From Meandrina meandrites (lineage: Eukaryota > Cnidaria > Anthozoa > Scleractinia > Meandrinidae), in NCBI GenBank assembly GCA_963693305.1, contig OY855914.1, forward strand, positions 17,958,260 to 18,022,259: a stretch of DNA of 64,000 nucleotides, written 5' to 3'. Position numbers and translations under genes: made by a program. The notes below the pieces were generated by a model. That model saw only the letters and a list, made by a program, of their open reading frames with translations. It ran no database searches and was not told the origin of the DNA. Below are positions 22,918-32,807 of the stretch, piece by piece (position 1 is the first letter of the stretch; every line of letters begins with the position of its first letter).

Positions 22918-23207
22918 TCATATTTTGAGAGGGCTTGTAAATTCTGCAGGGCAAAGCTTTCAACCAAGCCAAATAACATCGGAGACGAAGCAACGAAAAC
23001 GGTAGTTTCGTCCAATGTTCGCAATAATCTCACACTACGGACATATACATAATTTGAATTATCAGCGAAGATCAATATCTTTCTTCCTTTTGGTGTAGCT
23101 TTTAACAGTCTTTTATCCGTCACTTCAGCAGCTTCAGTCAACTTGACCGGCTCTGAGCACACAGGAACCGAAAGCAGTGCTTCAACTCTCGCTGTTTTTG
23201 ACTCGTA
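22918..23207 (-). CDS. Possible coding exon, unrecognised
   Basis: An open minus-strand stretch of about 97 codons runs from a possible acceptor (CGGAG/TACGAG) to a possible donor (TATGAG/GTAACA). Its product has a non-random look: GRKILIFADNSNYVYVRSVR followed by a hydrophobic, leucine-rich second half. It is not part of the repeats identified around it. I do not recognise the family. It could be an exon of a host gene on the minus strand, a mobile-element remnant or chance. Confidence 0.25.
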
Positions 23208-23895
23208 CTCCGATATATCATGTTCAGGTCAACAATTATTTCGGATCTCCCCGTTAAGAGGTTATCCTAAATCACTTGGCATAAGTTTTCATGATGTAGA
23301 TAAGTAAATAAAGCGAGAAATATTCACGAAGATCTATATCCTCCAGCACGCTTCCTCACCATCTTTCAATTCAGCAGCGAACAACGTGCAAACACGTCAG
23401 TTTGCTGTCTTTTCAAACAATTGCTTCGTTTAAGTTGAAATGAAATGTCCAGATCATTTTTGAGCCCGCGATCAACTATAAAACCATCATCTGGTTAGCG
23501 GTCAACTTCACAAAAAAAAAACATGTGACCTCGATGAGCACCACATGTGAGCCCACGATATGGCCACGTGATACTGGTCAGCGGATACCTTGTTTTGACA
23601 GCTGTCAATTGACTATAACATGGATGTCAAAGTTGTAAGCTCTGTTTACGTACGTACGTACGTAAGTGGGGATAAGTAGAGATGTGCCGTAGAGATGGCA
23701 TTCATCTGCTCCCGATCTCCCACAGCCTATTCTCCTCCCCCCACGGCCGGTCGGGCTGCCTTAGGACTCCACTCCCCCTCCCCGAGAGTCTGTTGGCGCG
23801 GACTGGCGTACGCTGACGTCATTACCAAAATTTCTCGCAGCGATAGGTTACCAAAATTCCTTAACCATGGTGCTCCGCTGGCGCTTCGGATCTCC
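23208..23895. other. Non-coding, with a GC-rich CRE-bearing segment
   Basis: Around 23700-23890 the sequence is more GC-rich than its surroundings and contains GCTGACGTCATTACC. It looks like part of a repeat, but I have no second copy in the window. A short (GTAC)n-like run lies at about 23648-23664. Confidence 0.4.
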
Positions 23896-24375
23896 GCTAA
23901 TAAACAAATTTACAGCATAGTTAGTGCTTTGTACGGATTTTTATTCACCCGTTGCAAAACTTTGGTAAACTCACTCATTCACTGCGCTCACTCGTTCGTT
24001 TTCCAAAGTTTTGCAACTTGTGAATAAAAATCCGTACGTCGCACTTTTTATGAAATAATCTATATATATATCAAATATTTTTCGCGCGAAATTTGTCGAA
24101 ACACGTCACGTGATTTACCCAAAACTGCGGAGTATCTGACAATACCCTTCCAAGTCATATTCCCGAGTTTTCAATCTTGGCGATTCACGTTCCTTGTCCC
24201 AAGCGAGGCTCCCAGCAAATTATTAAATTGAATATACCTGAAGATTTTCAATAGACTACCAACATGTTTGAATGCCGACAACATTACTTTGACGTTCAAA
24301 AACTTTGAGAAAAAAAAAAAAAAAAAAAAAAAACTTTCAAAGTAGGCGGCCTTGCGTAGAAACAATTGAACAATA

Positions 24376-26198
24376 ATCCCGTGCAAAATTTGATCATGAT
24401 AAATCATGACTCATCATGACTCTTAGTCATGACATACTCATGACAGAAATTAGCATTTTTGAGTCTAATGCGCATGCGCTTTAGACTCTATGTAGTGGAA
24501 AAAAGCTGTTAGCAATCCCCTGGTAATGGTTCGGGATCGATAATCGTTCGGTGTAATTGTGCATAAACAATAGCCCGCCTCATTGCGGGCTTGGTGCGGT
24601 GATCATAATCCAATCAGGAAGCAAGGATGTTGTTAACGAAGCAACGGTCGAACGGAGCTCGAGGACGACACGCACTTGTAACAGAAATTGTCATGTATGT
24701 AATTGGAATAAATGTTTTACACTGCAAAATAATATGAATCCACGTTTTCAAATGTGAAGCCACTTAAGATGTTTTCCCTCCAGCTGCATGTTTTTTTTTT
24801 TTCTTATATTCCCTGGGAAACGCAACGTGAAATCGACATCTTTCGATGAAAAAAATCCGGAACTGAAATTTGTGTTCATAAGCAAAAAATAACTTTGAAA
24901 AAAAATGGAAAATTCAATTAGATTGTAGTCAGCAATTGATTGTTCAATTCAACTGAAGTAGGATTTCATTCAGAGAATGCAACTTTCATTAAAAAAGAGT
25001 TTTGTTTTCACCATTCAAGATTCAATCTTGAGCTTGAAAACAAGACAGTGTAATCAAATTACATTTCGCGCGAAATTTGCATAATCATTGAAACTTGCCA
25101 AAAAGTAGTTAAGACAGAATATTAATGAAAACTCGCTTTAATGGTTATTGAATTCCAATCTGATTGTTATTTCCATGTATTGACTATTTGAAAGCTGTTC
25201 TCAGTCATGAAAACAAAACTCTTTCATTCCACTGCTTGCAGTGTTTAATAGACGTGAAAATATTTCGCTTAATTAAATTACATTCTGCACGCAATGTTTC
25301 CTTTGCTCTCCTGTGTCGAAACGTTTAAGGAAATTGAAATCTTTGTTGAGCAGTATTGCATAATTGCAAAGAAATTGAAAAAAAAAAAATTCTGTATCGC
25401 GCTCTGTAAAAACATTTTTTTTTCCGGTGTCATCTTCCTGCAGACAATTTTTTACATGCCTGCAAAAAATTTAGTTGGGCTTTTTTTGCTTTTGCAAACA
25501 AATTTTTCAGAACCCCCCCCCCCCCCCCCCCCTCCTCTAAATCTGTACGATCTTCCTATGGTCTACAATGCACTAATCTTTTAACAGGAATCGATGAACT
25601 CAAACCCTAAGTACGATGAACTCAAACCCTAAGTAACATCTTTTTCCTATTTCAAATGTAGCATTTCGTCAACTTTCTAAATGTATATACTTAAGAGAAC
25701 AAATATTATCGACTTCTTCTGAACCACTCTTACTAAAAAGGTAAGCCTCTATTACACCTCCTGCTCTATGCCGTAAATACCGAAACTACTTCAACATATT
25801 TCAACCGCCGGCGCGCACTAACAGTCCATGACGCATTAGACTCATGTACCCACTGGGTACTATTTTTTTAAAATGGTAATGAGGTTGGCCTGTCATGACA
25901 TGTCATGACAAGTCATGATAATCGAAGTTGTGTATTCAGAGTGAAATGCTATGAATTACTCAACATCGAAGTCATGACTTATCATGACAAGTCACATTCT
26001 GTCATGAACAGTCATGGGATGTCGTGACTTAAACAACAAGATTATGACTTTGTCATGGAAAGTCATGACTCCGTTATGACTAGTCATGACATTGTTGTGA
26101 TGAATCATGACTTTTTATGACAAATCATGATATGTAATAAAATATCACTAAATATCATGACTGACCATGATTTTTCGTGACCACTTTTTGCACGGGAT
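24376..26198. mobile_element. Non-autonomous DNA transposon with TCATGA-rich ends, copy B
   Basis: ATCCCGTGCAAAA at 24376-24388 and its exact reverse complement at 26186-26198 bound the element. TCATGA heptamers cluster immediately inside both ends (24392-24445 and 25890-26175), as in copy A. No transposase is encoded, so movement would have depended on an enzyme supplied elsewhere. Confidence 0.6.
25513..25532 (+). repeat. Poly-C tract, 20 bases
   Basis: A pure run of 20 C lies inside the copy-B-specific insertion. Confidence 0.95.
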
Positions 26199-26862
26199 AG
26201 CCTCCATTTTGCTTCAAAAGTATGCATTGTTATTTGACTTTTTGACATTACCGGTTTCTCGAATATCAAAGTTTGCCTCGAGTTCGCTTCTCGGAACAGT
26301 TAATGTCGGCTGACAAATATCAGTGCATATTTTAGCGCCAAATGGAGGCTTTTTTTTATCTGTAAGCTTTCAGAATAGAAACAGAAAGTGCAATGTAAAA
26401 CCATACGTGTAACGCTTTGGGTAAAGTCAGACATATAAAATAGTAATTGAGTCCCCTGCTGTTGCTAGTAAAACAAAATCCGGCACGAAAATCAAATTTA
26501 TTGATGGTTAACGTTTTAACTTGCTCCCAGAGTACAACTGTTCATATACAGTGGATTCCAGGCCTTGTCCTCTTTGTCCAAGTAAGTAACTTCAACACCA
26601 AGTCATTAAAACCATATTGGTCATAAAGAGGATAAAGTACGAAATTCATGAGCTGTGTTAGGCAAATGCACGTTAATCACGTTAGTGTTACTTAACAAAT
26701 TATAACGGGAACTTATTTCTACGATCACTTCAAAAGAAACTGATTTGCTTTTGCTGCTTCTTCTGTTATATATTACTATTGTTTTAATAATCACAAATCA
26801 TTTGAGTCTGCCAGTGTGGTTGGGTATGACGGCAGACGATAGTTAGCATTGCAACATGTGTA

Positions 26863-27246
26863 CGCACATATAAAATACTGGTTCTAGCACAACTTTATGT
26901 GTAAACATCTTAACCCTATTCGGACCGGGGGGGGGGGGGGGGGGTAAGTGCCCGCGCTGAATTTGAACGTTTATAACTTTTTCAAGATTCAACCAAACGC
27001 TGCCAAACTTTACAGGTTTTTCTAAAATTTATCTGGGAATAAATTGGTAGGATAGGTTGTTGTGTCTGGAACTTGACGTTACCATGGCAACGTCATTTTG
27101 ACAGGCATGTTTTTCCAAATTTGTAATTTTTGTGTTTCCATTAATAAAAATTAACTTTAATTCAACTATTTTCACCTGTTTTATAGATTTTGAGTGTTTT
27201 TCAGTTATTTTGGGTGGTTTTCTGATGTTTTGGAAAAATTTTGAAA
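26863..27246. other. Non-coding junction with an 18-base poly-G tract
   Basis: The duplicated block ends near 26862. A G run covers 26927-26944. No gene is seen. The left terminus of the viral element should lie between here and 27650 but could not be identified. Confidence 0.45.
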
Positions 27247-27342
27247 TCCAAGATGGCGGATCCAAGATGGCGGCTGTTTTGACATCATGATGTAATTGTC
27301 CCGTGATATGACGTCATCACCGCACGTGACGTATATAAAAAG
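27247..27342 (+). promoter_or_regulatory. Putative element promoter: two YY1-like sites, CRE and TATA box
   Basis: CCAAGATGGCGG occurs twice in tandem (27248-27259 and 27262-27273), matching the YY1 consensus. TGACGTCA, a perfect CRE, lies at 27309-27316, and TATATAAAA at 27332-27340. The cluster is about 310 bases upstream of the polymerase start on the same strand. The order and spacing fit an RNA polymerase II promoter. The link to the polymerase gene is inferred. Confidence 0.45.
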
Positions 27343-27650
27343 ATCCAAAAAAGCCCGGTATGAATAGAGTTAAAAACAAAAAATTCGGCCCTTTACGCCC
27401 TCATTTTTTGGGTTAAAATTTTTGTACACATAAAATGTGCCACAACGCAGTATTTTATATGTGTGTGTGTGGTTTGAGAGAAAATAACGCGAGCATGGAA
27501 GTAAACAAAGAGCGTGACCCCAAACCGAGCGAGCGGATGTGTCACAAAAAAATATTTTCTATTGAAGAAATGTATGTACTGTCTATATACAAAAGTGTGC
27601 CAGAATTATTTTACAATTGAACAGTTATCTGCACTAGTATATACGCCGAG

Positions 27651-29695
27651 ATGGCAGCCGCAAGATTTTCGTCCAATGTTTTAGAACAGTTTTACAGTCC
27701 ATTAACGAGGGAGCAAAATAGAAACCTTCCTCAGCCAATACGACCTGAACTAGTTCCTTTACGTGACAGGTTTAAAATAAGCCAAAGTAATTTCCAGGAA
27801 TGGCTTCGTGTTTGGATAATGGATGTATCCAAAACAAATCCAAACAATAAAAACATTCTGGTGTTTGCACAAGAAAATAAAGAAAAGTTCACTGATTTCA
27901 TTGAACAGGAAATCCTTAAGTTGGGCAGCGTAAAGGTGAGCTTCGGGCTACAAGTACAGTTTAAAATAGAAAGAAACGGCAAAACGGAAGAAACGACGCA
28001 CTATTTTAAAGAGGACCAGCCGCACGTTTTTAACAGGGATAAAAAAGAAGTGATAGAACAAAAATATGAAGAATTCATAGAAAGAATAAGGGGGGAAATA
28101 GAAAACTGGTCATTGGAAGGATCAGGATGGGAGGTTGAAAGGATAGAGACTGCATACGTGAATGTCGCAAAATATCAGCCACTGCGCGGAGGAACCTATT
28201 TACCTCTTCCAGCCAATTTGGCAAAAAAGAAAACAATAATTAACGTGAAAACAGAGACAACGAATGCCTGAAGTGGGCTCTAAGAGCTGCTATATTTCCT
28301 CCACAAGATGGAAAGAACCCACAAAGACCAAGCAAATATCCGGTTAACGATGGTATTAACTATGGTGGTATCGATTTCCCAACACCGGTAAAACAGATAG
28401 ACAAGCTTGAGGCGCAAAACGGAAACCTGGCAATAAACGTATTTGGCTGGAAAAACAACACCGTGATTGTGCACAGGATAAGCAGAAAAGAGCCGGTTGT
28501 GCCGAGAATAAACCTGATGTTGATTGAGTCAGGGGAAATTCAGCACTATTGTTTCGTAAAAAGAGAAAGCGCTTTGCTGTTTGATAAGGCAATAAATAAT
28601 AAAACTTTCTACTGCATAATGTGCTTAACTCGTTTTACAAGAGCGGAGGTGCTCGAGAACCACAAAAAATACTGCAACGGCGTGAACGGCAGGCCGACAA
28701 GGATTGAGATGCCAGAAGAGGGGAAAACATCCTCGCTTTCCAAAATTACCACAAACAGATGAAGGCGCCCTATGTGATATATGCGGACTTTGAGGCACTG
28801 GTAAAAAAAGATACGCGGCGGTGAGCGCGGGCCGGATAGCAAGGACAAAAGCTACACATACAAGACCGAATGGCATGAAGGGTGCGGGTATTCGTACATT
28901 GTCGTGAAAAGCGATGGCGAAGTTACAGGGTCAAAAGTTTACAGGGGTGAAAATGAGGTGAGAACGTTTTTAAGCGACATTCTGCAGGAAGAAACGAAAA
29001 TCAAAGAGAGTCTGGCCACACCAAAGCCGATTGTGATGACAGACGAAGACTGGAAAAAATTCAAAAGTGCAACTGATTGTCATATTTGTAACAAAATATT
29101 GATAAAAGACGAATACTTAGACTCTTTGCCTGTTTTTAAAATCGAAGAAGGCGGGGGAAAATGTAATTATCGGGGCCAATGGCACAAAAGGTGCTATTAC
29201 ATGGTACAAAACAGCAGCAGAAGGAACTAAAAATGAAAAAAGAAGTAATGATAGAGGAAAATGGCATTATCGAACTAAAAAAAGGAGGCAGAAAAAAAAG
29301 GACAACGGGATTCTCACACTAAAACGTGTAACAAAGAAAAAGGACCAGGAGCAGTCAAAGGCACAGGTGAATTGTAAGTTCTGTTAAAAGCCTCTACTTC
29401 AGAAAAACTTCAGAGACGCGGTAAAAGGCCATCGCCACATGACGGGCGCGTACCGCGGGGCCGCGCACAACGCATGTAATCTGAAAATGCAAATAAAACC
29501 CAAGACTGACCAGATACCAATTGTGTTTCACAACCTGAGGGGATACGTCGCACACCATTTAATGCAAGCGATGTCAAATTCGCAGAAAGAGGTGAAATGC
29601 GTAGCCAACAACATGGAGAAATACATTACCTTATCGGTTGGAGGTCTGCGTTTCATTGACAGCTTGAACTTTTTGCAAGGAAGCCTTGATTCTCC
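27651..29695 (+). pseudogene. polB: Family B DNA polymerase, N-terminal part (exonuclease and HNH modules)
   Basis: The gene starts MAAARFSS with an intact first frame of 206 codons, rich in charged residues and ending YLPLPANLAKKK, a block typical of animal Polinton polymerases. A frameshift near 28262 leads to CLKWALRAA and a C2H2-like CIMCLTRF...HKKYC segment. Further shifts near 28730 and 28810 flank APYVIYADFEAL at about 28770-28796, the DxE exonuclease I motif. After an in-frame stop near 29385 comes CKFC...KPL and HMTGAYRGAAHNACN (about 29430-29480), which resembles a recombination endonuclease VII HNH module. The gene is then cut by the transposon at 29696. The protein would copy the element's linear genome. 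At least three frameshifts and one stop make this copy inactive as assembled. Confidence 0.85.
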
Positions 29696-30633
29696 ATGAG
29701 GGGACGCAAGCGGCGTCAACTGTAAGTTCCTGATTTCTTTAAGAAGATTAGGTTGTGGTTACCGAAAGTGTTATAATCTGTCAATAACATTTGGGTCATC
29801 TTGTCATCACCAGTGTCACGCAGGGTGTTACGCGGATCAATTTCCATTCTGGCGGCAGAATAAATTACAATGTTCGCGGCGAATTCGCTTTAGCGGCAAT
29901 TCAGGAGAGACAGAAGAAGCTCATCTAGTAAGGAATCATTTCTAGCCATTTTTATGTCGCATAAGGATTTCGACCTTTTAAGATAGAAGATGCTCTAAGC
30001 AACAGTTTTCGCTTTATGCAAGGTGATCATTTCTTGGTTCTATCGAACGATCATGTGGATTTGCAGAGTGGAAATTATGGTGAGTTACAGCCGAGAGTTG
30101 CGACGACACCGGCGCCTTCAATACAGAAAGCCGTTCAAAATGCTAAAAATGCTTCGACATATTACAGATGGTTCGTACCTTTCATTTGTACAAGGAAGAT
30201 GAATTGTTTTGTTTTCCGATGCGAGGACACTCGTTCTGCAACACTAAGAAAGCGCTCGACCTCGCGCAATCCGTCGAAATGCTGTGTTTGGTTTAGTTCA
30301 GTTTTAAAGTCGTACTCAAGAAACGCATGTATAATGCCCGGGCTATCACATCATGGATCATTCATTAAACAGTCATATAAGGAGGTCGCCAGGTAAGTCA
30401 GTCTATCAAACTTTATTTTAGGTCAGTGAATTTATAATTCGTGGTGTGTGATTGCTCCATCCGGTTCTAACATTTGGTCCCATCTTTGTGCAAAAACACA
30501 GCTTTCGCCTTTAAGTTAATGGTTTTTAATACGCGGAGCGCGCCAGTAAAATTTGCGAAACAGAATATTTCGCTATATTTACTTTCTATTCGTGTTCTGT
30601 AAGGCACTGTTCGTTATTTATGGCTAAGGGGAT

Positions 30634-30652
30634 GGGGGGGGGGGGGGGGGGG
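30634..30652 (+). repeat. Poly-G tract, 19 bases
   Basis: A pure run of 19 G lies inside the inserted transposon. Confidence 0.95.
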
Positions 30653-30972
30653 CGTTTAGATGAATGAAAAAGAGGGGGGTTGTTTTTTAAATAAGTAGAA
30701 ATGAGAGCTAATGAGGGGGTAAGCTTTTAGAATCTGTTGTTCTCAACACTTGTTTAGCCCGCCAATTTGCAGACAAATTTAATATGTTAATCTCTGTTTT
30801 GAAAATTATATTCCCTCTATTAACAAAGAACCCGGTCTTAGTTGGAAAGCCAAGAAACAGTGACGTGCCGTAGCGTTATTTAAAGGTTCCAATGTATAAA
30901 TCCCTTTACATGCATAAAGGATATTACATGGCCGCGCGGAGATGCGAAATTTCTCTTCGAGTAAGTTGAAGC

Positions 30973-31686
30973 GCAATTCTAATGATACAGCAGCGCTTAA
31001 TATTTTCTCCATCTGAGCTGGCGGGTGGCACACCTCATACAGTTCGATGTAACCTGCAATTCTAATGATACAGCAGCGCTTAATATTTTTTCCATCGAAA
31101 CTGGCGGGTGGCACACCTCGTACAGTTCGATGTAACCTGCAATTCTAATAGTAGAGCTGCGCTTAATATTTTCTCCATCTGAGCTGGCGGGTGGCACACC
31201 TCATACAGTTCGATGTAACCTGCAATTCTAATGATACAGCAGCGCTTAATATTTTCTCCATCGGAACTGGCGGGTGGCACACCTCATACAGCTCGATGTA
31301 ACCTGCAATTCTTATAGTAGAGCTGCGCTTAATAGTTTCTCCATCTGAGCTGGCGGGTGGCACACCTCATACAGTTCGATGTAACCTGCAATTCTTATGA
31401 TACAGCAGCGCTTAATATTTTCTCCATCGGAACTGGCGGGTGGCACACCTCATACAGTTCGATGTAACCTGCAATTCTAATATTAGAGCTGTGCTTAATA
31501 TTTTCTCCATCTGAGCTGGCGGGTGGCACACCTCATACAGTTCGATGTAACCTGCAATTCTAATGATACAGCAGCGCTTAATATTTTCTCCATCAGAACT
31601 GGCGGGTGGCACACCTCATACAGTTCGATGTAACCTGCAATTCTAATAGTAGAGCTGCGCTTAATATTTTCTCCATCGGAACTGTA
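30973..31686. repeat. 83-bp satellite array with dimeric higher-order structure
   Basis: About 8.6 units of exactly 83 bases begin at 30973, 31056, 31139, 31222, 31305, 31388, 31471, 31554 and 31637. Two unit types alternate from the second unit on. One carries GATACAGCAGCGC, usually followed by GGAACTGG; the other carries AGTAGAGCTGCGC followed by GAGCTGG. The real period is therefore 166 bases. The array opens the same short frame repeatedly on the minus strand. That is a by-product of the 83-base period and not evidence of coding. Confidence 0.95.
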
Positions 31687-32739
31687 ATTGTAATTTTAAT
31701 GATACGGATATTTTTTCCTGCACTTGGTGGATTTTATTTTCAGTCTGCAACCCGGAGATACTCATCAGAGGCACGATATAATTGTTTTAGTCCGTAAAAG
31801 GGTCCCGTTTTCGCCATATAAAGGAAATAGAAGACGGCTGCACGAAGGCTACATGCTTGTGGGTACACTTGTACATTGTACAATATGCTGAAGATAGAAA
31901 CATTACGGCCTTCTGCGCCCATAAAATTTATTTAAATAGAAGGCCTTGCTTTGATACTGATCTAAAAATCACTTTCATGACTTTACGAGCCTGTTAGTGT
32001 GTCGCTACGGCTTGTTCGTGGTTTGCTACAGCAAAATGTATAGTATTTCTCAGTACATTCTTCCCTAAAGCCCTCAAGACTGGAACGACGAGCTTCAGTC
32101 AGAGTACAGCTTAGCGCAGAGGTACGTGGAATTCGTTTTTATTTAGTAAGTTTAGTACGCTCGCAGTTATCATTTCTCTACGCACCAGTTTGCAAAAGGC
32201 CGCTACGCTCGCAGTATAAGACTTGAACTGCTCTGGCCTTTAAAAAAATGTTTCATAGGAAAATTCCTTTATATTATTGCAGGCCGCTCATCATGCAACT
32301 ATTTGTTTGGTAAGTTGTTTGCCGTTATAATACGCGTTCGTCCATTCCATAATTCTATCGCTTTTTTCTGATAGGCTCGGTTATCGGACTACCGATACAG
32401 CAGTCCGGTTGTATTTTTTTTCGGCCTCCGGAGTAATTCGCTCTGTATGGTTTTAGAATTCGTTTCTCCTCATGCTTTCTTCGGCAATTATCTATAAGCG
32501 GGTTCCTTGTGGGCTCGAATTCCTTGCTGGTGTACATCGACAACATTTTAACAAACCGAAATCACAGACGTTTACCACAGCGCGCTTTATATAATCGCAA
32601 CATTACAAAATTATTTAGTCGACAGTGTTATGATCAACTCTTTTCTGGTCTTCATCAGATTAATTATATTTTTGACAGTGGAACGGATTATGACACCTTT
32701 CGCAGCTCAAAGCGAAGGAGCGTGGTGTTAGGAATGTTA

Positions 32740-32768
32740 GGAATGCTAGGATAATATCCTAGCATTCC
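32740..32768. other. Perfect hairpin with 14-bp arms near the transposon end
   Basis: GGAATGCTAGGATA (32740-32753) and TATCCTAGCATTCC (32755-32768) are exact reverse complements separated by one base. The right terminus of the inserted transposon lies about 40 bases downstream. Near-terminal hairpins can serve as transposase or termination signals. Here the role is unknown. Confidence 0.8.
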
Positions 32769-32807
32769 TTTAAGTACTTACAGTTTACGCCTTCTGCGTC
32801 CCCTCAT

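Larger units (their letters stand above)
23896..26862. repeat. Duplicated block, copy B, right part
   Basis: This segment is collinear with 5045-5317, 7670-8640, 9520-10505 and 11232-11375. It lacks the LINE and the Penelope-like fragment of copy A. It has its own extra segment at about 25205-25695, which includes a direct repeat of ATGAACTCAAACCCTAAGTA and a 20-base C tract. An A run of about 29 bases lies at 24303-24331. Confidence 0.7.
29696..32807. mobile_element. 3.1 kb DNA transposon inserted in the polymerase gene
   Basis: ATGAGGGGACGCA begins the left end. The right end is its reverse complement, and the inverted similarity continues inward through a GGCGT and an AACTGTAAGT block to about 33 bases with a few mismatches. 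Polymerase homology stops exactly at the left end and resumes just after the right end with no missing family residues. That proves an insertion. The flanks suggest an AT target duplication. Inside are an 83-bp satellite array, a near-terminal perfect hairpin and a poly-G run. The longest inner frame (30016-30396) has no recognisable transposase, so it is probably non-autonomous. Confidence 0.75.

Noticed and set aside
27380..27650. Left terminal inverted repeat of the viral element
   Set aside because: I looked for a matching inverted sequence near 42.8 kb and after the gap and found none, so no terminus is claimed.
30997..31612. Series of identical-looking 66-codon minus-strand frames
   Set aside because: They are spaced by exactly 83 bases and are produced by the satellite unit; they are not a gene family.
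31000..31690. CRISPR-like regular array
   Set aside because: The repeats are contiguous 83-base units without spacers, in a eukaryotic context. It is a tandem satellite.
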